From Thermodesulfovibrio yellowstonii DSM 11347 (GTDB lineage Bacteria; Nitrospirota; Thermodesulfovibrionia; Thermodesulfovibrionales; Thermodesulfovibrionaceae): a stretch of DNA of 64,000 nt. The DNA is taken from positions 496,001 through 560,000 of the forward strand of contig NC_011296.1 in assembly GCF_000020985.1 (NCBI RefSeq). Reading direction: 5' to 3'. The translations under genes were made by a program, and so were the position numbers. Within the stretch, counting starts at the first letter, position 1; the number at the start of each line of letters is the position of its first letter. Shown here in pieces: positions 25,459 through 35,682 of this stretch. The notes beneath the pieces are model-generated. The model was not told the origin of the DNA, did no database searches, and worked only from the letters and a program-made list of their open reading frames with translations.

Positions 25459-25790
25459 GAATTTTGATTGCTTTATTGATTGCTGTTTTTATTTTTGGAT
25501 GCGCATCGCAAGGTGTCAGATATACCTATGATGAAATTAAAAACTATCCACCTGATGTTCAGGAAAGAATTGCTAAAGGTGAAATAGCACTTGGGATGAC
25601 AAAAGAGCAGGTAAGATATGCATGGGGTCCTCCTTCCACTACAAGAATTCTTACTCCTGAGAAAGGAAAACAAAGAGAAGAGTGGGTGTATTCTTCCTCT
25701 CTTGGGCTTTTAAAATCAAGACTTATTTTTGTTGATGGAAAACTGACATACATAATCAGTAATGAACAAAGAATTGTAAATGAGGAATAA
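25455..25790 (+). CDS. BamE/SmpA-like lipoprotein
   Basis: A 111-aa lipoprotein. The signal peptide ends in the lipobox IFGC (Cys16). The mature part has KGEIALGMTKEQVRYAWGPP, the pattern of BamE/SmpA-type small outer-membrane proteins, followed by EEWVYSSSLGLLKSRLIFVDGKL. It overlaps recX by four bases and sits three bases before alaS. A role in the outer membrane is inferred from the family. Confidence 0.78.
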   Translation: MRILIALLIAVFIFGCASQGVRYTYDEIKNYPPDVQERIAKGEIALGMTKEQVRYAWGPPSTTRILTPEKGKQREEWVYSSSLGLLKSRLIFVDGKLTYIISNEQRIVNEE

Positions 25791-25793
25791 TTA

Positions 25794-28421
25794 ATGCAAA
25801 GTTCTGAAATAAGAAAGCTTTTTCTGGATTACTTTGTATCAAAGGGACATGAATTAGTTAAAAGTTCTCCGCTTATTCCTAAGGATGACCCGAGCCTTCT
25901 TTTCACAAATGCAGGAATGGTTCAGTTTAAAAGGGTTTTTCTTGGCGAAGAACAAAGACCTTATAGCAGGGCTACTACCTGTCAGAAATGCATTCGCGCA
26001 GGTGGAAAGCATAGTGATCTTGAAAACGTTGGATTTACTGCAAGACATCATACTTTCTTTGAAATGCTTGGCAATTTCTCTTTTGGCGATTACTTTAAAA
26101 GAGATGCAATCCTTTTCGCATGGGAGCTTCTTACTGAACATTTTAAACTTCCAAAGGAAAAGCTCTGGGTTTCTATTTACAAAGATGACGATGAAGCTGC
26201 AGAGATATGGGAAGAAGAAATAGGAATTCCTTCAGAGAGAATTGTCCGATTAGGTGAAAAGGATAATTTCTGGCAGATGGGAGATACAGGTCCATGTGGT
26301 CCATGCTCCGAGATAATAATTGATCAGGGAGAAGACTTTGGATGTGGACAGCCTGACTGTTCAGTTGGATGCGATTGCGATAGATTTCTTGAACTGTGGA
26401 ATCTTGTTTTTATGCAGTATAACAGAGATGAGGAAGGAAAACTAACTCCTCTTCCAAAGCCGAGCATTGATACTGGAATGGGGCTTGAGAGGATTACAGC
26501 AGTTAAACAGGGCAAACGGACAAATTTTGATACAGACCTTTTTGAGCCGATTATTTCTGAAATATGTTCAACTCTTAATGTTAAGTATGGTAAAGATAGA
26601 AAAACAGATATTTCAATAAAAGTCATAGCAGACCACATAAGAGCTGCCACATTTTTAGTAGCTGAAGGACTAATCCCTTCAAATGAAGGCAGGGGATATG
26701 TTTTAAGAAGAATAATAAGAAGAGCTGGAAGACATATTAAACTTCTTGAATATGATAAAACAGCCTTTTACAGATTTGTAGAACCTGTTGTTTACAAACT
26801 TGGAGAAGTTTATCCTGAGATTGTTTCAGAAAGAGAAAGAATTGAAAAGATAATAAAAATAGAAGAAGAAAGATTTCTGAGAAGCCTTGAAAAGGCTCAG
26901 CAGATTTTTGATGATATTATTAACAATCTTAAGAAGACTGATTCAAAATTAATTCCTGGACATGAAATTTTTAAACTCTATGATACATTTGGTTTGCCTT
27001 TTGACTTGATAAAAGAAATGGCTCAAGATTCTGAGTTACAAATTGATGAGATAGGATTTCAGCAAGAGCTTAATAAACAGCGTGAACGTGCAAGGGCAGC
27101 ACAAAAGTCCGAAGAAGTAGGAATAGGTGAAGTTTATAAACAGCTAAGACCTCAGTCGGAGAATTTAAGATTTATAGGATATACGGATTACGAAACAGAG
27201 ACAGACATATATGCTATTGTGAAAAATAGTGAAAGAGTAAACGAACTTAATAAAGATGAAGAAGGTGAGATTTTTCTTTTTAAAACACCTTTTTATGCTG
27301 AGTCAGGAGGGCAGGTAGGCGATACAGGTATGATTATTTCAAATTCTGGTAAAGCAGAGGTTTATGATACAAAGAAAATTTCAGGATTACATTGTCATAA
27401 AGTCAGGGTTATTGAAGGAACTATTAAAGAAGGTGATAAAGTTTTTGCAAAAATTGATCTTGAAAGAAGAAAGGCTATAAAAAGAAACCACACTGCAACT
27501 CATTTACTTCATGCTGCATTAAGAACCGTGCTTGGAGAACATGTAAAACAAGCAGGTTCTTTGGTTGCACCTGATAGATTACGATTTGATTTTACTCATT
27601 TTGAAGCTGTGAATGATGAGGAGTTAAGAGAGATTGAAAGAATTGTAAATGAAAAAATACTGGAAAATCTTCCAGTTAAAATAGAAATTAAATCACTTGA
27701 TGAAGCTTTAAATGAGGGAGTTACAGCACTTTTTGAAGACAAATATGAAGACACAGTTAGAGTAGTAAAAATTGTTGGTTTCAGTAAGGAACTCTGCGGA
27801 GGAACTCATTGTGACAGTACAGGTGAAATAGGAAGTTTTTATATAGTTTCGGAAGGCTCTGTCGCATCAGGAATCAGGAGAATTGAAGCTGTTACAGGGA
27901 TTGAGGCATTCAAATATTCAAATATTAACAGAGAACAACTTAAAGCCATTTCCTCAATTCTTAAATCAGCTGAACCTGTTAAAGCTGTTGAAAGACTTGT
28001 AGCAGAACTTAAAGAAAAACAACAAGAAATAGAAGTTCTTAAAAACAAACTAATAAGTCAGAATATTGAAGAGATTGTAAAGCAGGCAAAGGAGATAGAT
28101 GGGGTAAAAGCTCTTGCAGTAAAACTTGATGGTGTTGATCTAAAAAGTCTTAGAACACTTTCTGATAAACTTAAAGAAAAACTCCATCCTGCTATAATTT
28201 TACTTATATCAAAGGCAGATGGACAGGGCATATTGCTTCTTTCTGTAACCAAAGACATAACAAATAAATACGATGCTGGAAAACTTATGAGAAATATAGT
28301 CCAGGCTGTTGGTGGCAAAGGTGGTGGAAGGCAGGAAACTGCTCAGGGTGGATGTCCTGATGGAGAGTCTCTTGAGAAGGTATCGGAGATATTCTACAGT
28401 TTGATTGAAAAACAATCATGA
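25794..28421 (+). CDS. alaS: Alanyl-tRNA synthetase
   Basis: Charges tRNA-Ala; 875 aa, the normal bacterial length. Class II motifs are at the N-terminus (KSSPLIPKDDPSLLFTNAGM, RHHTFFEMLGNFSFGDYF), the editing domain carries the zinc-binding HTATHLLH and CGGTHCDSTGE, and the C-terminal C-Ala domain ends GGKGGGRQETAQGG. A CxxC/CxC cluster (CGQPDCSVGCDCD) near 183-195 is a Cys-rich insert seen in some AlaS proteins. Confidence 0.97.
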   Translation: MQSSEIRKLFLDYFVSKGHELVKSSPLIPKDDPSLLFTNAGMVQFKRVFLGEEQRPYSRATTCQKCIRAGGKHSDLENVGFTARHHTFFEMLGNFSFGDYFKRDAILFAWELLTEHFKLPKEKLWVSIYKDDDEAAEIWEEEIGIPSERIVRLGEKDNFWQMGDTGPCGPCSEIIIDQGEDFGCGQPDCSVGCDCDRFLELWNLVFMQYNRDEEGKLTPLPKPSIDTGMGLERITAVKQGKRTNFDTDLFEPIISEICSTLNVKYGKDRKTDISIKVIADHIRAATFLVAEGLIPSNEGRGYVLRRIIRRAGRHIKLLEYDKTAFYRFVEPVVYKLGEVYPEIVSERERIEKIIKIEEERFLRSLEKAQQIFDDIINNLKKTDSKLIPGHEIFKLYDTFGLPFDLIKEMAQDSELQIDEIGFQQELNKQRERARAAQKSEEVGIGEVYKQLRPQSENLRFIGYTDYETETDIYAIVKNSERVNELNKDEEGEIFLFKTPFYAESGGQVGDTGMIISNSGKAEVYDTKKISGLHCHKVRVIEGTIKEGDKVFAKIDLERRKAIKRNHTATHLLHAALRTVLGEHVKQAGSLVAPDRLRFDFTHFEAVNDEELREIERIVNEKILENLPVKIEIKSLDEALNEGVTALFEDKYEDTVRVVKIVGFSKELCGGTHCDSTGEIGSFYIVSEGSVASGIRRIEAVTGIEAFKYSNINREQLKAISSILKSAEPVKAVERLVAELKEKQQEIEVLKNKLISQNIEEIVKQAKEIDGVKALAVKLDGVDLKSLRTLSDKLKEKLHPAIILLISKADGQGILLLSVTKDITNKYDAGKLMRNIVQAVGGKGGGRQETAQGGCPDGESLEKVSEIFYSLIEKQS

Positions 28422-28431
28422 AGGAGGTAGC

Positions 28432-28743
28432 ATGGCATTACAGGATTTATTTAAAAATATGCTTTTTGCATGCTTGGGAATGCAGGAAATGCTCAGAGAA
28501 TTTCTTGAGGATCTTGTGAAACGGGGTAAGATGAGCGAATCAGAGGCAGCAAAGATAATTAATGAGTTTATATCAAAATCAGAAGAGGCAAAGGAGAGTT
28601 TCAAGGACAACTTCAAAGAAATGGTTCAAAAAACATTACAGGGAATGAATCTGGTAACAAAAGATGAGATTGAGAATTTGAAATCATTGATAAATGATAT
28701 AAACTTAAGAATTACAAAGATTGAGGAAAAATTAAAGGATTAA
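28432..28743 (+). CDS. Phasin-like coiled-coil protein
   Basis: A 103-aa helical protein with heptad-like charged repeats, resembling the phasin/PhaF-type granule-associated family. It starts MALQDLFKNMLFACLGMQEM and ends with a coiled coil around LKSLINDINLRITKIEEKL. ATG 28432 has an excellent AAGGAGG site at 28421-28427; an upstream start within alaS is less likely. No polyhydroxyalkanoate gene is in this window. Its stop shares one base with the selA start. Confidence 0.7.
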   Translation: MALQDLFKNMLFACLGMQEMLREFLEDLVKRGKMSESEAAKIINEFISKSEEAKESFKDNFKEMVQKTLQGMNLVTKDEIENLKSLINDINLRITKIEEKLKD

Positions 28744-30116
28744 TGAATCTGGATAAGACCAAACTCTTAAGAAATATTCCTGCTGTTGATAGGATTTTAA
28801 AAAATGAAAGAATAGAAACTCTTCTAAGTAACTATTCTTATTCATTAGTTCGTGAATGCACAAGAAAAGTTCTTAACAGATTAAGAGATAAAATACTTAA
28901 AGGTTATGTTTCTCAGATTGATGAAGATAAAATAGTTGAAGAAATAGAAAAATCTTTAAACCAGAGATATTCACTCAGACCTGTGATAAATGCTACAGGA
29001 GTTGTGATTCACACAAATCTTGGGAGAGCAATACTCCCAGATGAGGCAATAAAACATGTGATTGAAATTGCTACAAGCTATTCAAATCTTGAGTATGACT
29101 TAGAAAAAGGGCAAAGAGGCAAGAGATATGTTCATATTGTTGATGCTATAAAAAAGATTGCTGATGTTTCTGGAGCAGTGGTTGTAAATAATAATGCAGG
29201 TGCAGTTTTCCTATGCCTTAATACTCTTGCTCGTGGCAAAGAAGTAATTGTCTCTCGTGGAGAACTTGTTGAAATAGGTGGTTCTTTCAGAATTCCTGAT
29301 GTAATGACTCAATCAGGAGCAATTTTAAAGGAAGTTGGCACAACAAACAAAACACGATTAAGTGATTATGAAAATGCAATAAATGAAAATACAGCTTTTT
29401 TACTTAAAGTGCACAGGTCAAATTTTAAAATTGTAGGCTTTACAGAAGAGGTTTCAATTAGGGAACTTTCAAATCTTGGTAAACAAAAAGGTATTCCAGT
29501 CATGGTTGATCTTGGAAGCGGATGTTTTATTGATTTAAAAAGATATGGATTTTTTACTGAACCATCGGTTCAGGAAGTTGTTAGAGAAGGAGCAGATATT
29601 GTTACATTTAGTGGAGATAAACTTCTTGGAGGAGCACAGGCTGGATTTATAATTGGACGGGACGATTTAATTGAACAGATATCAAAAAATCCTCTCATGC
29701 GTGCTTTGAGAGTTGATAAAATGACTCTTGCAGCACTGGAAGCAACTTTGATGCTTTATCTTGATGAAAAAGAAGCTATTGAAAAAATTCCTACATTAAG
29801 AATGATTGTTGAATCTCCTGAGAAGATTAAGAATAGAGCATTAAAGATATTGAGGATGTTTAAAAAAGAAGGAATTGATGCTACTCTGAAAGAAGATGTG
29901 TCAATGCCTGGAGGCGGATCTCTTCCTGAAAATGGCATTAAAACATATGTTGTAGCAATTAAAACAACTCAGACTGAAGAATTTATAAAAAAATTAAGAA
30001 AAACAGAACCTCCTGTAATTGCAAGAATAAAGGAAGATTTTGTTATTTTTGATGTAAGGACATTACAGGAAAAAGAGATTCCTTTGCTTGTTAAAGCTAT
30101 AAAACAAGTTTTATGA
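28743..30116 (+). CDS. selA: L-seryl-tRNA(Sec) selenium transferase
   Basis: PLP enzyme that converts Ser-tRNA(Sec) to Sec-tRNA(Sec) using selenophosphate. The 457-aa protein has the family N-terminal domain ([12 protein letters not shown]), then [16 protein letters not shown], a PLP lysine in [14 protein letters not shown], and SMPGGGSLP near the C-terminus. Together with tRNA-Sec at 3273 it shows that the organism decodes UGA as selenocysteine; selB and selD are not in the window. Confidence 0.95.
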
Positions 30117-31132
30117 ACATCAGAGAACGATATCAGGAAATAGAAAAAAGTTTTTTACATCCCAAGTCCTGTCTGAGTTCACAAACAAAAGGAAGATTAA
30201 AGCCTGAACCAGAAGATGATATAAGAACTCCTTTTCAGCGTGACAGAGACAGAATTATTCATAGTAAAGCTTTTCGCAGGCTCAAACATAAAACACAGGT
30301 TTTTTTCTCTCCTCAAGGTGATCACTACAGGACTCGTCTTACTCATGTTTTTGAAGTATCTCAGATATCAAGAACAATCGCAAGAGCATTAAGGCTTAAT
30401 GAGGATCTTACAGAAGCTATAGCACTTGGACATGATCTCGGACACACTCCTTTCGGACATGCTGGTGAAGCAATACTAAGAGAGCTTCATCCTGGAGGGT
30501 TTGAACATTATGAGCAAAGCCTTAGAGTTGTTGATATTCTTGAGAAAAATGGTAAGGGTCTTAATCTTACATTTGAAGTAAGGGATGGAATACTTAAACA
30601 CTCAAAGGGTCGTGGAAAAATTTTAAGTGATGAGCCTTTCACATTAGAGGGGCAAATTGTGAGAGTAGGAGATGTTATCGCATATATTAACCATGATATA
30701 GATGATGCAATAAGAGCAGGAATTATCAAAAAAAATGATATTCCACAACAGTTTTTAAAATTTTTTGGCGATAGGCACTCAAAAAGAATAGATAAAATGG
30801 TTAGAGATGTTATTTTTACAACCATAAAAGAAGATTATGAAAAAATCTCCATGTCTCCTGAGATGGAAGAAATGGTTCACAGTTTTAGAGATTTTCTTTT
30901 TGAGAAAGTTTACTATAATGAACGCATTATAGAAGAGTTTAAAAAAGCTAAGAGAATGCTTGAGAGTCTTTATAACTATTATCTTGACAATCCTCATATA
31001 ATAGATGCTCAGGAACTTGAAGAAAAAGAACTTCATAGAAAAATATGTGATTTCATTGCAGGAATGACAGATAGATATGCTCTTTACACATTTGAGAAAA
31101 TATTTATTCCTAAAAGCTGGGCAGTTCCATGA
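30113..31132 (+). CDS. dGTPase-like HD-domain triphosphohydrolase
   Basis: A 339-aa HD-superfamily protein of the deoxyguanosinetriphosphate triphosphohydrolase-like type. Motifs: [20 protein letters not shown], then [19 protein letters not shown] (metal His), [14 protein letters not shown] (HD pair) and [14 protein letters not shown] (last Asp). It overlaps selA by four bases and acpS by four. Expected to hydrolyse dNTPs to nucleosides and triphosphate. Confidence 0.9.
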
Positions 31133-31470
31133 TTGAAGGAGTTGGTGTTGATATTGTAGCAGTTGAAAGAATAAAAAAAATTTATGAAAAATGTGGAGAA
31201 AAATTTTTAAACAAAGTTTTTACCGAAGGAGAAATTTCTTATAGTTTCAGCCATGCAAATCCTTTTCCTCATCTCGCAGCTCGCTTTGCAGTCAAAGAAG
31301 CAGTGATTAAAGCATTAAAAAAACAGAAAGGATTAACCTTAAAAAATATTGAAGTCAGAAACAACTCTGACGGTTCACCAGAAGTTAAAATACCAGGCTT
31401 TAATAAAAAAATTTTCATATCTATTTCCCACGAAAAAAATTATGCTGTAGCATTTGTCGTAATCACATAG
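31129..31470 (+). CDS. acpS: Holo-[acyl-carrier-protein] synthase
   Basis: Transfers phosphopantetheine from CoA to apo-ACP. The 113-aa size is typical. Mg-binding [12 protein letters not shown] is at about 4-15 and [11 protein letters not shown] lies near 57-67, followed by the terminal [14 protein letters not shown]. It starts inside the stop of the dGTPase-like gene. Confidence 0.93.
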
Positions 31471-31534
31471 CTTTACTGAAATTTCAAAATTCTGCTAAAT
31501 TAAATAATATAATTTTCATTCAAAGGAGGATAAG

Positions 31535-32011
31535 TTGACTGACAGGATTCCCATGACCCCTGAAGGTTATGAAAAGCTGAAGGAAGAGCTGGACAGATTG
31601 ATAAAAATTGAACGTCCAGCAATAATAAAAGCAATCGCAGAAGCACGTGCTCACGGAGATTTATCAGAAAATGCTGAGTATCACGCAGCAAGAGAAAAGC
31701 AGTCTTTTATTGAAGGAAGAATTCAGGAACTTCAGGCTAAACTCGCCCGTGCCTATGTAATTGATCCATCAAAAATCAATCAAAATAAAGTTGCCTTTGG
31801 TGCAAAAGTTAGAGTTATTGATATTGATACAGAGGAAGAGAAAGAGTTTCATCTTGTTGGTCCTGATGAAGCAGACGTAAAAAATGGAAAAATATCCATT
31901 ACTTCTCCTGTGGGTAAAGCTTTAATTGGTAAGGAAGTTGGTGAGCAGGTTACTATAAAAGCTCCTGCTAAAACATTTAATTACGAAATTATCTCTATAA
32001 GCTTTGAATAA
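31535..32011 (+). CDS. greA: Transcription elongation factor GreA
   Basis: Stimulates transcript cleavage in backtracked RNA polymerase. The 158-aa protein has the N-terminal coiled coil ([17 protein letters not shown], then [20 protein letters not shown] with the acidic tip) and the C-terminal FKBP-like domain ending [16 protein letters not shown]. It starts with TTG 31535 after AAAGGAGG. A TATAAT at 31508-31513 may give it its own promoter. Confidence 0.95.
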   Translation: MTDRIPMTPEGYEKLKEELDRLIKIERPAIIKAIAEARAHGDLSENAEYHAAREKQSFIEGRIQELQAKLARAYVIDPSKINQNKVAFGAKVRVIDIDTEEEKEFHLVGPDEADVKNGKISITSPVGKALIGKEVGEQVTIKAPAKTFNYEIISISFE

Positions 32012-32750
32012 GCTATTTAAATCAAAAGTAATAAGCAATGAAGCACTAACAGAAGAGATTTATTTAATTTCCCTTGAGATTTCTGATGATGTTGAAACCA
32101 AGCCAGGACAGTTCTGTATTCTAAGAGTTAATCAGAGGCTTGATCCTCTTTTGGGAAGACCCTTTAGCATTTTTGAGCATGAAAAGGGAGAGATTAAGTT
32201 TTTATACAGACTAAAAGGCAAGGGAACAAATATCCTTACTAAACTTAAAAAAGGTGATTCTATAACTCTTACAGGTCCATTTGGAAGATGGTATCCTTTC
32301 CCAGAGGGAGATTTTATAGTAATTGCAGGAGGAATTGGACTTGCATCAGTTTATTATCTGATTAAAAAATTTCCTCAAAGAGCCTATCTTTTTTATGGTG
32401 TAAGAAATGAAAAAGAAATACTTTTTTATGAAGAACTAAAAAGGCTTTCAAAACAACTTTATATCTCAACTGAGAAAGAAACTTCCTATGCCTATAAAGG
32501 AGTTATTACAGAGCTTTTTAGAGAAAAAAGCATACAACTTCCTTTCCCTATTTATGCCTGTGGACCTATGATGATGTTAAAAGAGCTTAAAAAAATTGTT
32601 AATGAAAACAGACCCTGTTATGTAGCAACAGAGGAGAGAATGGCTTGTGGAGTTGGAGCATGTCTTGGATGTGTAATAAAAACAAGGGAAGATTTCAAAA
32701 GAGTTTGCACTGAAGGTCCTGTTTTTGAGCTTAAGGAGCTTGTATTATGA
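32004..32750 (+). CDS. pyrK: Dihydroorotate dehydrogenase electron-transfer subunit
   Basis: A 248-aa FAD/[2Fe-2S] protein that lets PyrD class 1B use NAD+. The flavin-binding [16 protein letters not shown]-binding [16 protein letters not shown] and the C-terminal cluster motif CGVGACLGC with a fourth Cys in RVCTEGPVF are present. It overlaps greA by eight bases and pyrD by four. Confidence 0.93.
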   Translation: MNKLFKSKVISNEALTEEIYLISLEISDDVETKPGQFCILRVNQRLDPLLGRPFSIFEHEKGEIKFLYRLKGKGTNILTKLKKGDSITLTGPFGRWYPFPEGDFIVIAGGIGLASVYYLIKKFPQRAYLFYGVRNEKEILFYEELKRLSKQLYISTEKETSYAYKGVITELFREKSIQLPFPIYACGPMMMLKELKKIVNENRPCYVATEERMACGVGACLGCVIKTREDFKRVCTEGPVFELKELVL

Positions 32751-33661
32751 TGCCTGTCTTGGAGGTTAAAATAGGTAATCTTAGTTTTAAAAATCCTGTG
32801 CTTACTGCATCTGGCACATTTGGCTACGGACTTGAGTATTCTCAGTTTGTTGATCTTAATATTTTAGGTGGCATTGTTGTAAAGGGGCTTTCATTAAAAC
32901 CAAAACAAGGGAATCCTCCTCCGAGAATTTATGAAACTCCCTGTGGAATGATTAACTCAATTGGATTGCAAAATATAGGATTAGAGGCATTTAAAAAAGA
33001 AAAGCTTCCATTTTTGAAAAAGTTTAACACTAACATAATAGTAAACTTTTTTGGTGAAAATCTTGATGAATATATAGAAGTAGCAAAACTTCTTGATGAA
33101 ACTGAGGGAGTTCATGCTCTTGAGATGAATGTTTCATGCCCGAATAAGACAAGTGAATGGAGAAAAATGGGATTAGAGCCAGAACTTTTACGGGAAGCTA
33201 TAAAAAGGGTTAGACTTCATATTAAAAAGCCATTGATAGTTAAACTTGCTCCTCAGGTTACCGAGATTGCTTTAATGGCAAGAATTTGTGAGGAAGAAGG
33301 CGCAGATGCTGTCTCTTTGATTAATACAATTCCAGCAATGGTGATTGATATAAAAACTCGTAAAAGTATGATAGGAACTCTTACCGGAGGTCTTTCAGGA
33401 CCTGCGATAAGACCAGTAGCTTTAAGAGCAGTGTGGGAAGTTGCCCAAGCTGTTAAAATTCCTGTAATTGGAGTTGGAGGAATTGTTAGTGCAGAAGATG
33501 CTTTGCAGTTTTTAATTGCTGGAGCAAAGGCTATTCAAGTAGGAACAGCTAATTTTATAAACCCTATTGCAACAGTTGAGATAATTGAAGGCATTAAGCA
33601 GTTTTTAATTGAAGAAAACATAAAAGACATAAATGAGATCATTGGCAGCTTCAAAGAATAG
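32747..33661 (+). CDS. pyrD: Dihydroorotate dehydrogenase, catalytic subunit (class 1B)
   Basis: Oxidises dihydroorotate to orotate in pyrimidine synthesis, as a complex with PyrK. It is a 304-aa FMN barrel with NPVLTASGTFGYG, the catalytic Cys in NVSCPNKTSEW, KLAPQV, and the FMN phosphate site GVGGIVSAEDALQFLIAGA. The Cys base (class 1B) fits the adjacent pyrK. Confidence 0.95.
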   Translation: MMPVLEVKIGNLSFKNPVLTASGTFGYGLEYSQFVDLNILGGIVVKGLSLKPKQGNPPPRIYETPCGMINSIGLQNIGLEAFKKEKLPFLKKFNTNIIVNFFGENLDEYIEVAKLLDETEGVHALEMNVSCPNKTSEWRKMGLEPELLREAIKRVRLHIKKPLIVKLAPQVTEIALMARICEEEGADAVSLINTIPAMVIDIKTRKSMIGTLTGGLSGPAIRPVALRAVWEVAQAVKIPVIGVGGIVSAEDALQFLIAGAKAIQVGTANFINPIATVEIIEGIKQFLIEENIKDINEIIGSFKE

Positions 33662-34415
33662 GATAATTACACTTTTAACTGATTTTGGTTATGATGACCC
33701 TTTTGTTGGGCAGATGAAAGGAGTAATTTTAAAAATAAATCCAAATGTAAAAATCATTGATATCACACATGGTATTAAACCTCAGACAGTGGAGGATGCT
33801 GCTTTTGTTTTATGGCAAAGCTTTAAATACTTTCCTAAGGGAACTATTCATCTCAGCATTGTTGACCCTGGGGTTGGTTCTCAGAGAAAAGCTTTGATAG
33901 TTAAATCTCAGGGACATTACTTTATCGCTCCTGACAATGGACTTCTTAGCTATGTTATAAAAGAACCCTTTGTATGCATATCAATTGAAAATCCTAAATA
34001 TTTTCTACAAAAGGAAAGTCCTACTTTTCAGGGAAGAGATGTTTTCGCACCTGCTGCAGCATGGCTTTCAACAGGAGTTTCAATAAGTGAATTTGGCAAA
34101 CCATTAAAAGAGATTTTTTTACTGGAGTATTTAAATCCTGTAAATTTGAATGATAAAATAGTTGGGAAAATAGTTTATATTGATAGATTTGGTAATGCAA
34201 TAACCAATATAAAACCAGAAGAGAGAAAAATTAAAGAAATAAGAGTTGGAGAAACAATCCTTCCAATTGTGAACTTTTATTCTCAGTCTCCAAATAAACC
34301 TGCAGCACTTATAAATAGTGACGGATTTATAGAGATATTCATTTATATGGGCAATGCTGTAAAAACTATGGGGTTAGAGAAAAAACAGATTGTGGAGGCT
34401 TTATTAGATGGATGA
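33633..34415 (+). CDS. SAM hydroxide adenosyltransferase-like protein (DUF62)
   Basis: A 260-aa protein of the DUF62 family, relatives of chlorinases and fluorinases that use hydroxide to hydrolyse S-adenosylmethionine. It has ITLLTDFGYDDPFVGQMKG near the N-terminus, then HLSIVDPGVGSQRKAL, APDNGLLS, and YIDRFGNAITNI. The start overlaps pyrD by 29 bases; ATG 33633 is the first codon and a slightly later start is possible. Confidence 0.87.
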   Translation: MRSLAASKNRIITLLTDFGYDDPFVGQMKGVILKINPNVKIIDITHGIKPQTVEDAAFVLWQSFKYFPKGTIHLSIVDPGVGSQRKALIVKSQGHYFIAPDNGLLSYVIKEPFVCISIENPKYFLQKESPTFQGRDVFAPAAAWLSTGVSISEFGKPLKEIFLLEYLNPVNLNDKIVGKIVYIDRFGNAITNIKPEERKIKEIRVGETILPIVNFYSQSPNKPAALINSDGFIEIFIYMGNAVKTMGLEKKQIVEALLDG

Positions 34416-35271
34416 GGTTGTAAAAGGATTAATAAAGAATGAGCATGTTCTTGTTGTAGCAACAATTTGCACAGAAACAGTTGAGTATGCAAGAAAGATT
34501 CACGATACATGGCCTACTGCTACAGCAGCAATGGGAAGAGTTATTGCTGGAAGCGTTCTTCTCGCATCAACATTAAAGGATAGGCAGAAGATAATGGTTC
34601 AGATAAAGGGTGATGGACCTTTAAATGAAGTTGTAGCTGAAGCAGATTCTTTTTATAGAGTTCGTGCATATGTAAAAAGACCACATATCTATATGGGATT
34701 GAAGAATGAGAAAATTGATGTGGGAAGAGGAGTGGGCAAAGGTTTTTTAAATGTGATAAGAGATTTGGGATTAAGAGAATACTATCAAAGTAGCGTGGAA
34801 CTTCAAACAGGTGAGATTGCCCGAGACCTTGCTTACTATTTAAATGTTTCTGAACAGATTCCTTCAGCAGTCTCACTTGGAGTTTATGTTGAACCAGATA
34901 ACTCAGTTAAAGCAGCAGGTGGTTTTATGATTCAGACCATGCCTGAAACAAGAACTGAAATAGTTGAGTTCCTTGAAAGAAAACTTTCTGAAACTCAATC
35001 AACTTCATCAATGATACTTCAAGGAATGGATTCTCTACAAATACTTGAAGAAGTAGTAGGATTACCAATTGAGGTTTTGCACAGAGGCACTGTTACATAC
35101 TTCTGCCCATGCACAAAAGATAGAGTTATCAATGCAATTGTTACACTTGGAAGAGAAGAAATTCAGAAAATGATTGAAGAAGGAAAAACAGTTGATGTTG
35201 AATGCTATTTCTGCAAGAAGAAATATGAGGTAACAGTGGAAGAGTTAAAAATTCTGCTCAGGGAAATTTAA
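34408..35271 (+). CDS. hslO: Redox-regulated chaperone Hsp33
   Basis: Holdase activated by oxidation. The 287-aa protein has the N-terminal substrate domain (TATAAMGRVIAGSVLLAS, GDGPL) and the zinc switch CPCTKDRV ... CYFCKKKYEV at the C-terminus (CxC plus CxxC). It ends the plus-strand run; its last 14 bases overlap the convergent phosphoesterase gene. Confidence 0.95.
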   Translation: MDEVVKGLIKNEHVLVVATICTETVEYARKIHDTWPTATAAMGRVIAGSVLLASTLKDRQKIMVQIKGDGPLNEVVAEADSFYRVRAYVKRPHIYMGLKNEKIDVGRGVGKGFLNVIRDLGLREYYQSSVELQTGEIARDLAYYLNVSEQIPSAVSLGVYVEPDNSVKAAGGFMIQTMPETRTEIVEFLERKLSETQSTSSMILQGMDSLQILEEVVGLPIEVLHRGTVTYFCPCTKDRVINAIVTLGREEIQKMIEEGKTVDVECYFCKKKYEVTVEELKILLREI

Positions 35272-35674
35272 GTTTTAGCTTAAAGTTATAGTCTGCAAAT
35301 TTATCTTTTTTCTTGATAAAAAGCCATTCATCAGATTTCCCCTTAAGTTTCACTAAAACAAAGTTTCCTTTTAATATTTCTCCTTCCATAAAAATTTCCC
35401 ACTGTCCTTCTTCAGGAGAGCCTTTCACTGTGCTATATTGCCCTTTATCCCAGATATAAACTTTACCTGCACCATACTGTCCTTCAGGAATAATACCTTC
35501 AAAGTTACCATACTCTAAAGCATGATCTTCAACCTGAATTGCAAGACGCTTATCTTGAGGATTCATTGAAGGACCTTTGGGAATTGCCCAAGATTTGAGC
35601 ACTCCATCCTTTTCTAGTCTGAGGTCAAAATGAAGCTTTTTTGCATGATGTTCGTGCACAACAAAGTAAGGCAT
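35258..35674 (-). CDS. Stand-alone LigD-type 3'-phosphoesterase domain protein
   Basis: A 138-aa protein equal to the N-terminal 3'-phosphoesterase domain of bacterial ligase D. Motifs: VVHEHHAKKLHFDLRLE (His and Asp metal ligands), SWAIPKGPS, VEDHALEYGNFEG and GQYGAGKVYIWD. Such domains trim 3'-phosphates at DNA ends; here it is not fused to a ligase or polymerase. Ku or LigD are not in the window. It overlaps hslO tail to tail. Confidence 0.88.
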   Translation of the reverse strand: MPYFVVHEHHAKKLHFDLRLEKDGVLKSWAIPKGPSMNPQDKRLAIQVEDHALEYGNFEGIIPEGQYGAGKVYIWDKGQYSTVKGSPEEGQWEIFMEGEILKGNFVLVKLKGKSDEWLFIKKKDKFADYNFKLKLKFP

Positions 35675-35682
35675 TGTTCCTC

